Source of the DNA: Fibrobacterota bacterium
Lineage (GTDB): Bacteria > Fibrobacterota > Chitinivibrionia > Chitinivibrionales > Chitinispirillaceae
Reading direction: 5' to 3'
Assembly (NCBI GenBank): GCA_023436145.1
Contig: JAEZKP010000016.1
Location: 124,001-188,000, forward strand
Length of the DNA: 64,000 bases
Shown here: positions 34,220 to 42,217 of the stretch, piece by piece
Numbering within the stretch: position 1 is the stretch's first letter
How the letters are laid out: every line of letters begins with the position of its first letter
Translations under genes and position numbers: made by a program
The notes under the pieces: model-generated
Databases searched by the model: none
Seen by the model: the letters and a program-made list of their open reading frames with translations, nothing else
What the model was told of the DNA's origin: nothing

Positions 34220-35365
34220 ATGCGTTCTTTTCTTCTCTGTCTTCTTTTATTTATCGTACCTGCTAATTTCAGTACAATCTCCGCTTCAGAAAATCTCCAG
34301 ATTGTTTTTTTTGGTTCAGCTACCTGCGGTGAATGTCTTAAAATAAAAGAGGAACTTCTCTACCCTATCCAAAAGAAGCACCAGGATGCGCTGAAAATCA
34401 TTTTTTATGATACAGACAATGATTCAGCTCTTTCTATAATGATAAAGATGGAAAATGAGTACAAAGTCCATTCTGCCGCATCACAGGAGCTTTTCTTTCC
34501 TGACACTTTTCTTGCCGGCTATGATGATATCATGAAATATGGAAAACAGATGATAGAGGCACGTTTAGGGGGGAATTTCGGCAGTTTCAAGCAGTTCAGT
34601 GCAGATAGCGCAGAGTTGACCGATTTTCTTAAAAGCAAAGCAATGGACTGGGGTTTTCTGGCAGGAACTATTCTTACCGGATTAGCCGATGGAATAAACC
34701 CCTGTGCCATAGCCACCATGATTTTTCTTATCTCTTTTCTGGCCACCCGTAAAAGAACCCGCAAACAGATATTATTTATCGGAATGACCTACACCGCAAC
34801 TGTATTTATTACTTATCTGGCCATGGGGCTGGGGCTCAAAGGAGTTGTCGATCAGATTAAAGGAAGATACGCCCTTTATCTTATTATCAGGTGGGGTGCA
34901 TTTCTGGCAGCAGTCGTAGTGGCATTTTTAAGCTTCAAAGATGCATTGGTATACAAAAAGACCCGTAAAAACGAAAATATCAGTCTTCAACTTCCTAAAG
35001 CAGTCAAACTTCGCATCCATAAGGTAATTTCGGGTAATCTCAGTGGAACAAGCCTGATTATAGGATCTATCACCACCGGATTTCTGGTTACTATTTTAGA
35101 GGCGATCTGTACCGGTCAAATGTATGTGCCATATATCGTAGCAATGACTCAGCGTGAAACGCTTCGAATCAAAGGGTTTCTGTTTCTTATCCTTTACAAT
35201 TTTCTATTTGTGCTACCTCTTCTTATCGTTATGCTACTGGCTTATTTCGGTTTAAAGTGGAATGATCTGGCTAAAAAAACTCAACAACACATGGTAATGC
35301 TCAAGTTAATTCTTGGTTTTGTGATGAGTGCGCTGGCCTTTTACCTGATGATCGATCTCATCTGA
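34220..35365 (+). CDS. Thioredoxin-like / DsbD-type membrane fusion protein
   Basis: The start at 34220 is set by GAAAGGA upstream and an immediate signal peptide; the longer frame adds 31 unlikely residues. An extracytoplasmic thioredoxin-like domain (about 24-140) carries a CGEC active site (Cys36, Cys39). A six-helix DsbD/CcdA-like membrane domain follows, with its two cysteines visible as INPC (Cys162) and EAIC (Cys297). In that family the membrane part passes electrons from cytosolic thioredoxin to the outside. The order here (soluble domain first) is like short DsbD variants. Confidence 0.83.
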   Translation: MRSFLLCLLLFIVPANFSTISASENLQIVFFGSATCGECLKIKEELLYPIQKKHQDALKIIFYDTDNDSALSIMIKMENEYKVHSAASQELFFPDTFLAGYDDIMKYGKQMIEARLGGNFGSFKQFSADSAELTDFLKSKAMDWGFLAGTILTGLADGINPCAIATMIFLISFLATRKRTRKQILFIGMTYTATVFITYLAMGLGLKGVVDQIKGRYALYLIIRWGAFLAAVVVAFLSFKDALVYKKTRKNENISLQLPKAVKLRIHKVISGNLSGTSLIIGSITTGFLVTILEAICTGQMYVPYIVAMTQRETLRIKGFLFLILYNFLFVLPLLIVMLLAYFGLKWNDLAKKTQQHMVMLKLILGFVMSALAFYLMIDLI

Positions 35366-35480
35366 AACATTAATTCTTACCACCCCTTGCAGAGAACCGC
35401 CTGTATTCAGGCCTGTGTTTTGCTTTCTTTTCTGTTCAAAAGATTCTCCTGCTTCACATGTGTCAACATTTTAGCAAGGA

Positions 35481-36722
35481 ATGAATCACATGAATCTATC
35501 CGTAGGTTATGGGTTTCAACCCGGCATTATAGAGTCTCTGGCAAAAATTCCTGAAGTAACCGAAATTTATGGTAAGATGCATCAGGATATTTTCGGAGGT
35601 GGCCGCTGGTCCTGCACATTGCAACATGCCGGAACATATGAATTGAAAAAGGCAGTATCTCTTGCCCACAAATATCACATATCCTTTAATTATCTGCTTA
35701 ACAGTGCAGATCTTTACGGAATGGAACAGACCATTTCAGGGCAGAAAAAGATTCGAAAATTTTTAAATTTACTAAGCTCCATCGGGATCGATTCTGTTAC
35801 CGTAGTTTCCCCTTATCTGCTCAGGCTTATCAAAAAGCAATACCCGGAATTTGAGGTCAGGGTCGGTGCATTTGCTCAGATCTCTTCAGCCGATCAGGCT
35901 TTAAGATGGCAGGAGCTGGGAGCCGATATTCTGGTTATCAGCGCTATAAGCTGTAATCGCAGTTTTGAAAGACTGGCAGCTATCCGCAATTCAGTAGGCT
36001 GCACATTGGAACTTATTGCCAACTCCAGTTGTCTTAAAAACTGCATTTACGAAAAAGATCATATGAATCTGCTTAGCAGAAGTTCCCGCAGCAGTGATTC
36101 CTTAAAGGGTTTTCTGGTTGATTATTGTTTTCTTCATTGCTCCAGTAAAAAATTCATTGATCCGGTTAATTTTATCCGCTCCTGCTGGATACGGCCCGAA
36201 GACATTCATCTGTACGAAAAACTTGGATACTGTCATTTTAAAATTGTAGAGCGCAGCAGTCCTGCGGATCTGATCATTAAAAGGGTAAAGGCATATTCCA
36301 AAAGATTTTTTGATGGTAACCTTCTGCAACTGGTAGCACCAGTTGCACAGGTTTCCAAAAAGCAGGGTGCCTCAAATGAGATGAGACTACGACTGCTGAC
36401 AACTATGTTCCGTCCAGACCGGATTAAATTAAAATCTCTGTTAATGATTTACAAGTATACCCAGCTTATCCTGGATATCAATTATGAAGATCAAGATGCA
36501 CCGGTTTATATCGACAACAGAAAGCTGGACGGTTTCATTGATGATTTGCGCAACAATTGCAATGGTTTCTGCCAGCAATGTTCCTTTTGCAGCAAAATAT
36601 CAGAAAAAGTGGTTAAAATCAATTCCGACTATCGCGACTCTGTACTTTCATTGGCATCATGGCTGGATAAAGGTGCAATAGAAAGTACTCATTGGTTAAG
36701 CCCCCCGAAAAAGCAGGAGTGA
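35481..36722 (+). CDS. Peptidase U32-like Fe-S protein, first gene of polyketide operon
   Basis: The 413-residue protein (ATG 35481 or 35490) has a TIM-barrel sequence like U32 proteins: SVGYGFQPGII, GADILVISAISCNR, ELIANSSCLKNC, DYCFLHCSS. Cysteines at 184, 188, 216 and 220 fit the U32 cluster region. Unusually it also has a C-terminal CX3CX2CX2C group (Cys360, 364, 367, 370), which could hold a second [4Fe-4S] cluster. U32 members include proteases by name but also RlhA- and UbiU/V-type hydroxylases that use prephenate. The gene is followed at two bases by the ACP, so a tailoring role is plausible (inference). Confidence 0.72.
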   Translation: MNHMNLSVGYGFQPGIIESLAKIPEVTEIYGKMHQDIFGGGRWSCTLQHAGTYELKKAVSLAHKYHISFNYLLNSADLYGMEQTISGQKKIRKFLNLLSSIGIDSVTVVSPYLLRLIKKQYPEFEVRVGAFAQISSADQALRWQELGADILVISAISCNRSFERLAAIRNSVGCTLELIANSSCLKNCIYEKDHMNLLSRSSRSSDSLKGFLVDYCFLHCSSKKFIDPVNFIRSCWIRPEDIHLYEKLGYCHFKIVERSSPADLIIKRVKAYSKRFFDGNLLQLVAPVAQVSKKQGASNEMRLRLLTTMFRPDRIKLKSLLMIYKYTQLILDINYEDQDAPVYIDNRKLDGFIDDLRNNCNGFCQQCSFCSKISEKVVKINSDYRDSVLSLASWLDKGAIESTHWLSPPKKQE

Positions 36723-36724
36723 TT

Positions 36725-36979
36725 ATGACTAATATCAGTTTAACCGATATAAAATCCAGGGTTCGTACTGTAATCGCCGATTCATTGAAAGTAAATGTAA
36801 ATCTGCTATTTCCAGAAAACCGTTTTTTTGAAGATCTGGGAGTTGATTCTCTGGATAAGGTTTCCCTTCTGGTTATGTTGGAAAATGAATTCGGAATGGC
36901 CATTCCAGATGAGGATGCACTATCCTTTACCTGTGTAGGAGAGGTTGAAAAGTATATTGCCAAACGCATATCTCAGTGA
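36725..36979 (+). CDS. Acyl carrier protein
   Basis: The 84-residue protein begins at ATG 36725, with AGGAG seven bases upstream and two bases after the U32-like stop. It is a classic four-helix ACP: DIKSRVRTVIADSL, LFPENRFFEDLGVDSLDKV with the phosphopantetheine attachment Ser42, and IPDEDA. It ends overlapping the polyketide synthase frame by four bases (GTGA). It is a dedicated ACP, since the fatty-acid fabD is far away at 63 kb. Confidence 0.93.
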   Translation: MTNISLTDIKSRVRTVIADSLKVNVNLLFPENRFFEDLGVDSLDKVSLLVMLENEFGMAIPDEDALSFTCVGEVEKYIAKRISQ

Positions 36980-38067
36980 AACCGGAAAGAAGACTGGAAA
37001 TCATTATGAACGATGCTGTTAGAATTGCTTCCATTGGCACCGCCTTACCTCCCTGTGAAATCACTCAGAAAAAAGCACTTTCTCTTCTTAATGATTATTA
37101 CAAAGATGAACTCACTCCCCGCTCTTTTTCAGTAATCGATAAGCTGTTTAACAATCCATCTATAAAATCAAGAAGTTTTGCTTTCTCCAGTGTCCAGGAG
37201 ACTTCCTTGCTTAAAAATGAAGATCCCGATAAGCGGATAATTCGATTTACCAATTGGACGGTCAATCTTTCCTCCAGGGCAATTCTTTCAGCATTGGAGC
37301 CACTGTCAATTAAGACAAGTAATATTGATTGTCTGATAGTTAATACCTGCACTGGGTATATATGTCCTGGAATCACCTCTTACCTGGTAGAAAAGTTAAA
37401 CTTAAGACCCGGCATAAGAGTCTATGACATGGTAGGAGCTGGATGCGGAGGAGCTATTCCAAATCTGCAGCTTGGGTGCAGCCTGGCTGCGGATGGTGAA
37501 ATTGTGGTTTGTGTTTCTGTAGAGATCTGCAGTGCCACATTTGAAATGGATAATGATATGAATCTATTAGTTTCAAATGCACTTTTTGGAGATGGTGCTG
37601 CCGCTGTAGTATTATGGAACCGGCCTGGCGGTATCAGATTGGTTGATTCTGAAAGTTTACTACATCCCCGCTATAGAGAGCATATCCGCTATATTCATAA
37701 AAACGGACGTTTACATAACCATCTATCCTCTACTTTGCCAGGTATTTTAAAGGAGACTGTTCCTCCGGTGGTCAGTGCTGTGGTCAGCAGAAATCATTTG
37801 CTTAAAGATCAGATCAAGCACTGGGCGATTCATCCGGGAGGGGGTAAAATTCTTGACAGTATCCAATCCGGATTGGACCTTACAGATAAGCAGATGATCT
37901 TCAGCAGACATATTTTGGAAAAACACGGAAACATGTCCTCCCCTACGGTGCTTTTTATTTTGAAGGAAATAATGCTTAATGGTTCTACGATTAAGGGGGA
38001 CTGGGGGATAATTACCTCATTTGGGGCAGGTTTTTCAATTCATTCCTTACTACTTCACTGGGAATAA
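36976..38067 (+). CDS. Type III polyketide synthase (chalcone/stilbene synthase-like)
   Basis: The 363-residue protein is a homodimeric thiolase-fold condensing enzyme. The Cys-His-Asn triad of type III PKSs is visible as Cys157 in DMVGAGCGG, His286 in WAIHPGGGKIL and Asn319 in HGNMSSPTV. The GFGAGF-like end (TSFGAGFS, about 348-354) is also present. A KAS III would have the same triad, but the NMSSP context and lack of other fab genes favour type III. The start may be GTG 36976 or ATG 37006. It would elongate a starter with malonyl units; the dedicated ACP next to it may deliver the starter. Confidence 0.85.
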   Translation: MKPERRLEIIMNDAVRIASIGTALPPCEITQKKALSLLNDYYKDELTPRSFSVIDKLFNNPSIKSRSFAFSSVQETSLLKNEDPDKRIIRFTNWTVNLSSRAILSALEPLSIKTSNIDCLIVNTCTGYICPGITSYLVEKLNLRPGIRVYDMVGAGCGGAIPNLQLGCSLAADGEIVVCVSVEICSATFEMDNDMNLLVSNALFGDGAAAVVLWNRPGGIRLVDSESLLHPRYREHIRYIHKNGRLHNHLSSTLPGILKETVPPVVSAVVSRNHLLKDQIKHWAIHPGGGKILDSIQSGLDLTDKQMIFSRHILEKHGNMSSPTVLFILKEIMLNGSTIKGDWGIITSFGAGFSIHSLLLHWE

Positions 38068-38070
38068 AAA

Positions 38071-38805
38071 ATGAATCTAAACCATAATCCTATCCGTTTT
38101 CTATTTTCCGCTCTTCATAAAAGATCATCTGTTGCAGAGCTTATGGATTCTACAGACTGTGACACTCCGATGCTTTTACGGACAGTAAGCCAGTTTAAGT
38201 ATATCAATCATTACCTGTGCGGAATACGTCCACTTTTAAAACGAACTCTGATTTCACATATGAAATCTCTGGGCAGAAACAGTTTTACTGTTATCGACCT
38301 GGGTTCAGGAGGAGCAGATATTCCTGCATGGCTTTACAGATCTGCGCTTAAGCAATCTATCAGACTGGTTATTTATTGTATAGATAATAACAGAAGTATT
38401 GCTTCTTTTGCTGCTGAGAATTGCAAAGATATAGACGGAATAGACATAGTAGTAGGAGACATTTTCGATGTGTTGACCGAATACGAGGCAGACTATGTGG
38501 TAGCAAATCATTTTCTCCATCATTTATCTGATCTGGATATTGTGCGATTGTTAAAAGTTATAAATACAAAAAGCAAATATGGATTTCTGATTAACGATCT
38601 GGTTCGCAGTAGAGTTTCTCTTGTGCTATTTTATCTGATCTGTACTTTTTTTTTCCGGAAAAGTTTCACTCTGGTTGATGGAATAAGATCAATAAGTAAA
38701 GGTTTTGTAGCTGAGGAGCTGAAAAATTACAGTAAACTTGCGGGTATAGATCCGGTTATTACCCCTGTGTCCCCTGGCCATATTTGCATGTATTCTTTTA
38801 ATTGA
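38071..38805 (+). CDS. Class I SAM-dependent methyltransferase of the polyketide operon
   Basis: The 244-residue protein has the SAM-binding motif I (VIDLGSGGADIPAWL), an acidic post-I strand (IYCIDNNRS), motif II-like VGDIFDVL, and ANHFLHHLSD. The later segment INDLVRSRVSLVLFY...LVDGIRSISKGFV is seen in methyltransferases encoded beside type III PKSs in other phyla. It starts three bases after the synthase and probably O-methylates the resorcinol- or pyrone-type product (inference). Confidence 0.82.
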   Translation: MNLNHNPIRFLFSALHKRSSVAELMDSTDCDTPMLLRTVSQFKYINHYLCGIRPLLKRTLISHMKSLGRNSFTVIDLGSGGADIPAWLYRSALKQSIRLVIYCIDNNRSIASFAAENCKDIDGIDIVVGDIFDVLTEYEADYVVANHFLHHLSDLDIVRLLKVINTKSKYGFLINDLVRSRVSLVLFYLICTFFFRKSFTLVDGIRSISKGFVAEELKNYSKLAGIDPVITPVSPGHICMYSFN

Positions 38806-38820
38806 GACCCGAAGAGAAAG

Positions 38821-39714
38821 ATGTTGACTGAAAACAAAAAAAGAACACATGTGGGCAGGATTATAAAGAGTACATTCAGCAGATTTTTCAGAGACGATTG
38901 TTCCAGGCTTGCAGCAGCGCTCTCCTTTTATGCACTGTTTTCAATAGCCCCATTATTGTTAATAGTAGTAGTGATAGTGGGTTATATATACGGGACAGAG
39001 GCTATACAGGGGAACATTGTCAACCGGTTAAATGAATTAATCGGTGAAAAGGGAGCATTTCTGATTCAGGACATGATCATTTCCATATCTCGTCCTTCTT
39101 CCAGCATTTTAGCTTCCACGGCAGGAATATTACTTTCACTTTATGGAGCCTCTAATGTATTCAATCATTTAAATATTTCCATAAATCGTATCTGGAAAAT
39201 CATTCTTAACCCCGAAGCAGGTTTGGGTTATCTTCTAAGCAGGAAATTTTTTCTTATCATACTAGTCATAGCTACAGGGTTGTTTTTTCTTTTTTCACTG
39301 ATAATAAGTTCAACGTTTAATTTATTTGCCGGTTTTTTACAGGAGGTAATTCCTGCAATTTCACTTATAATGGAGATGTTTAATTCATTTTTCGGTTTGG
39401 GGATAACCATTCTGGCGTTTGTCTTAATATATAAATACATACCCGATGTAAAAATAGCCTGGGAGCCACTAATAATCGGCAGCATCTTAAGCGCATCACT
39501 TTTTTCACTCAGCAGACTGATAATAAGTTTATATCTGCGTTTCAGTATTTACAGTTCGGTATACAATGCAGCAGCATCATTGATAATACTTCTTATCTGG
39601 TTATACTATTGCAGTCAGGTGTTGTTTTTGGGAGCCGAGTTTATCTATATCTATGCCAATTTATGCGGTAAACCAGTCAAACCTTCATCTAATGCCCGTT
39701 TCAGTCTCTCATAG
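38821..39714 (+). CDS. YihY/BrkB family inner-membrane protein
   Basis: The 297-residue protein has about six membrane segments and the family signature near the N-terminus (FRDDCSRLAAALSFYALFSIAPLL), LYGASNVFNHLNISINRIW, and a late segment AASLIILLIWLYYCSQVLFLGAEF. The molecular role is not established. It begins 15 bases after the methyltransferase and could be the membrane component of that operon. Confidence 0.9.
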   Translation: MLTENKKRTHVGRIIKSTFSRFFRDDCSRLAAALSFYALFSIAPLLLIVVVIVGYIYGTEAIQGNIVNRLNELIGEKGAFLIQDMIISISRPSSSILASTAGILLSLYGASNVFNHLNISINRIWKIILNPEAGLGYLLSRKFFLIILVIATGLFFLFSLIISSTFNLFAGFLQEVIPAISLIMEMFNSFFGLGITILAFVLIYKYIPDVKIAWEPLIIGSILSASLFSLSRLIISLYLRFSIYSSVYNAAASLIILLIWLYYCSQVLFLGAEFIYIYANLCGKPVKPSSNARFSLS

Positions 39715-39777
39715 TTCACCCATGGTATGATTCTTGCCTTAATTATTATTACCGGTAATTTTTTTACAGGAGATGTT

Positions 39778-39951
39778 ATGTTGACTTTAGCGTGGGTGTT
39801 TCTGGTCATGGCGATAATAGCAGCGGTGCTGGGGTTTAGTGGCATTGTAGCAGCATCGGCTATGGTATTTCAAATACTTTTTTATGTATTTCTAGGAATT
39901 TTCGTGATAACTTTTATTTTTGCGCTGGCCAGTAAACCACCCAGGGTTTAA
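39778..39951 (+). CDS. DUF1328 (YtjA-like) small membrane protein
   Basis: AGGAG at 39768-39773 and the ATG at 39778 give a 57-residue protein of two hydrophobic segments (LAWVFLVMAIIAAVLGFSG and the following FQILFYVFLGIFVITFIFAL). This matches the DUF1328/YtjA family of small inner-membrane proteins with an unknown, stress-associated role. Confidence 0.88.
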   Translation: MLTLAWVFLVMAIIAAVLGFSGIVAASAMVFQILFYVFLGIFVITFIFALASKPPRV

Positions 39952-39981
39952 CATGAGGCAATTAATCACAAGGAGAATAAT

Positions 39982-40215
39982 GTGGGTGCAGTTAAGAACA
40001 TAACCATTATTTCTATAATAAGTACCGCAATTATGGGAGCTTTAAGTGGTTTGAAACCTGGGAAAAAGTGTCTGGGAATCAAAGTAAAACGCAAACGTAT
40101 CTGGAAAATGAAGCAGAAATCTTTAGGTTTACTATTAAAATCCTTTATAAAGCTCTTTAAAGCAAAAAGGGAAACCAAAAGCATGTGGAAAAGGATGTTT
40201 AAGCCAGCCTGGTAA
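39982..40215 (+). CDS. Small basic membrane-associated protein, unknown
   Basis: AGGAG six bases before the GTG supports translation of 77 residues. One hydrophobic segment (ITIISIISTAIMGALSG) is followed by a strongly basic tail rich in Lys and Arg (KPGKK..., KRKRIWKMKQK). I recognise no family. It lies between two membrane-stress type genes and may be of the same kind. Confidence 0.6.
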   Translation: MGAVKNITIISIISTAIMGALSGLKPGKKCLGIKVKRKRIWKMKQKSLGLLLKSFIKLFKAKRETKSMWKRMFKPAW

Positions 40216-40265
40216 GCAAGCAGGTCAGAGCCAAAATCAGTGGCTGCTTCTCAAGGAGTCTCGTT

Positions 40266-40880
40266 ATGAAAAACAAGTGGATTTTTATGGCACTTTGTGC
40301 TCTTTTATCATACTCATCAATTCATGCACAGGGAGTAAAGCTTAGTCTAATAGGTGGAGTTGCCAAAGAGGTGGGGCCAGAGCATGAGGATTTCAATTGG
40401 GGTTTTACAGTTGGTGGCAATTTTTTCTTTTTTGTAGATGACAATATTTTACTGGGTTTGAGAGCCACTTACTCCCGCTTCACTCCTGATGAATCAGAAT
40501 TCACAGAAAGTGTGAGTGATTTATTTGGAGGAAAAGTCAGCGGAGATGCATTTGTGGTGGAAATCATCCCCTCTTTACGACTCACCACCCGCTATCCGAT
40601 GAGTGGCATAAATCTTTTTGGTCAAGTAGGTGCCGGAGTTTTCATACTCAACACCGAAGTGACCGTTACCTCTGGAGATGGCGACGGTTCTACAGTAGAG
40701 GAGGTTTTCGGTGAGGGTACCATTGGACGATTCGGCTTTAATGTGGGAGCAGGTATTACATTCGGAAATCCGGAGTTTATCTCTGTTGACCTTTATCCCA
40801 TGTTCAATCTGGTGTTTTTAGGGGAAGGTGATTCGTTCAGATACTTTTCCTTTAATCTTGCTCTGGGGATAGGAATATGA
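40266..40880 (+). CDS. Outer-membrane beta-barrel protein
   Basis: The 204-residue protein has a signal peptide (about 1-21, to SIHAQ) and alternating strands such as KLSLIGGVAKEV, WGFTVGGNFFFFV, ILLGLRATYSRF, VVEIIPSLRLTTRY, INLFGQVGAGVFIL, FGFNVGAGITFG, and FNLALGIGI at the end. This looks like an eight-stranded OmpA/OmpX-type barrel. A GDGDGS acidic loop (about 139-144) could bind calcium. Function is not assigned. Confidence 0.8.
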   Translation: MKNKWIFMALCALLSYSSIHAQGVKLSLIGGVAKEVGPEHEDFNWGFTVGGNFFFFVDDNILLGLRATYSRFTPDESEFTESVSDLFGGKVSGDAFVVEIIPSLRLTTRYPMSGINLFGQVGAGVFILNTEVTVTSGDGDGSTVEEVFGEGTIGRFGFNVGAGITFGNPEFISVDLYPMFNLVFLGEGDSFRYFSFNLALGIGI

Positions 40881-40889
40881 TCTTTTATC

Positions 40890-40936
40890 AGCCGGATCAG
40901 GGATAAACCCTTCCGGCTTGATTTATTTTTTTATTT
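40890..40936 (+). terminator. Rho-independent terminator after the barrel gene
   Basis: AGCCGGA...TCCGGCT (40890-40918) forms a 7-bp stem with inner AGGG/CCCT pairing and is followed by a T-rich run (40919-40936, ATTTATTTTTTTATTT). It starts nine bases after the stop codon at 40880. Confidence 0.8.
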
Positions 40937-40954
40937 CTGGATACAGGAAAAAAA

Positions 40955-41392
40955 TTGCTGCCAGAATTAACCTTAGCCGAAACATTTTATGATCTATATC
41001 ATCTTTTGATAGCTTTTCTGCTTGCCTTGCCGGTAGGTCTGGAAAGAGAAATCGGAAGTAAAGGAGCGGGACTCAGAACCTTCCCTCTGGTGGCGGTCGG
41101 CTCATGCGGGTATGTGCTTATAGGTGTTGATACACTTTTAACCCCGGAGGCCCAATCCAGAGTAATTTACGGAATAATTACCGGAATAGGATTTATTGGT
41201 GGCGGAGCAATTATTAAAAGCTATAAATCTGTAAGTGGAACCGCGACTGCCGCAAGTATCTGGAATACCGGAGCAATAGGTATGGCAGTAGCCATGAACC
41301 GCTTCGATATAGCTGTATTTCTGGCTCTGTTTAACTACATCACTTTACGTTATGCCCCAATCTTTAAGCACCGGTTCGGAAAAGACATCTGA
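40955..41392 (+). CDS. MgtC/SapB family membrane protein
   Basis: The 145-residue protein starts at a TTG after CAGGAAA and has the MgtC core: FLLALPVGLEREIGSKGAGLRTFPLVAVGS, GIITGIGFIGGGAII, and SVSGTATAASIWNTGAIGMAVA. It corresponds to the short, N-terminal-type family members without the ACT-like tail. Members are linked to survival at low magnesium and to inhibition of the ATP synthase. The protein converges with the methyltransferase end of the large glycan operon. Confidence 0.93.
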   Translation: MLPELTLAETFYDLYHLLIAFLLALPVGLEREIGSKGAGLRTFPLVAVGSCGYVLIGVDTLLTPEAQSRVIYGIITGIGFIGGGAIIKSYKSVSGTATAASIWNTGAIGMAVAMNRFDIAVFLALFNYITLRYAPIFKHRFGKDI

Positions 41393-41431
41393 ACCAGGTA
41401 CACAGGCTCCCTCTACAATTACCTAAAAATC

Positions 41432-42196
41432 TCACCACCTCCTACCGATAGCCGCCCTGAATTCCACCTCACGCATGTCTTTCAGACTCATCTTAACAGC
41501 CATTTTCTCACATATATAGATTTCATCTCCCGGGCGAGCAATCACCTCAAAACCGGTGGATCGCAACATAGCCATGACAGCATTATGATTTGGTACCCAC
41601 CAGTTAGTAGGATCATCCTCAATTGAATGCTCAATAAAAGCCATTCTGGGCCAACCCTGCTGATTCATTACCTCTCTATTAAAAAGAGAAATGTTAGTGT
41701 TTTGTTCAAACCCCTCCGGAGATGGTAAGGTCATGGTTTGAAACACCAATAGCCGCTTAGTTATTCTGGAAATTATATCCAGAGCCAGAAATGGATATCT
41801 TAAATGATAAAAAACTCCCATAAACCATACCAGATCATACTTCTTAGAACATTCTGCCAACTCATAAATCTGCATTTTCGTAAAATTCACCTTGTCCTTA
41901 AGATCATATTTTCCAAGTGCCCACCTGGCCTGTCTCAAATAATGGCTGTCAATATCAATTCCGGTCACTCTGGCACCCATTCTGGCCAGCTCAAAAGAAT
42001 AAAATCCAGCATTACATCCCACATCCAGCACATTCCAATCCTTTATACTTTTTGGAAGGGAGCCTAAAATCTGCTTCCATTTGAATGCAGGAAAATCCCC
42101 AAGTGGATGATTTGGCGCAGTCTGAGTTCCATCTGGCAGATGAAGATTATGGAACCATGGGGCCAGTGAATTAATTTTCTGCTGTAAAGTTATCAT
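41432..42196 (-). CDS. SAM-dependent methyltransferase, last gene of glycan operon
   Basis: The 254-residue protein has HNLHLPDGTQTAPNHPLGDFPAFKW at the start, SAM motif VLDVGCNAGFYSFELARMGARVTGIDID, and WFMGVFYHLRYPFLALD. That sequence is related to CmoB-like enzymes and to the methyltransferase family TIGR04290 as I recall it. It lies 21 bases downstream of the PRTase-kinase gene, the last of a run of 19 same-strand genes. It probably methylates the glycan product or a precursor (inference). Confidence 0.72.
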   Translation of the reverse strand: MITLQQKINSLAPWFHNLHLPDGTQTAPNHPLGDFPAFKWKQILGSLPKSIKDWNVLDVGCNAGFYSFELARMGARVTGIDIDSHYLRQARWALGKYDLKDKVNFTKMQIYELAECSKKYDLVWFMGVFYHLRYPFLALDIISRITKRLLVFQTMTLPSPEGFEQNTNISLFNREVMNQQGWPRMAFIEHSIEDDPTNWWVPNHNAVMAMLRSTGFEVIARPGDEIYICEKMAVKMSLKDMREVEFRAAIGRRW

Positions 42197-42217
42197 CTGT
42201 ATCTACCCCGCTAATTT

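Noticed and set aside
35399..35412. GCCTG-TATT-CAGGC as a terminator after the redox gene
   Set aside because: The stem is only five base pairs and it lacks a clean T-run, so I did not list it as a feature.
36976..38067. KAS III (FabH) identity for the condensing enzyme
   Set aside because: The active-site context (GAGCGG, IHPGGGKIL, NMSSPTV) and the operon favour a type III polyketide synthase; FabH would be expected beside other fab genes.
41804..42067. Plus-strand frame inside the methyltransferase gene
   Set aside because: It is antisense to a gene with clear SAM-binding motifs and is a shadow.
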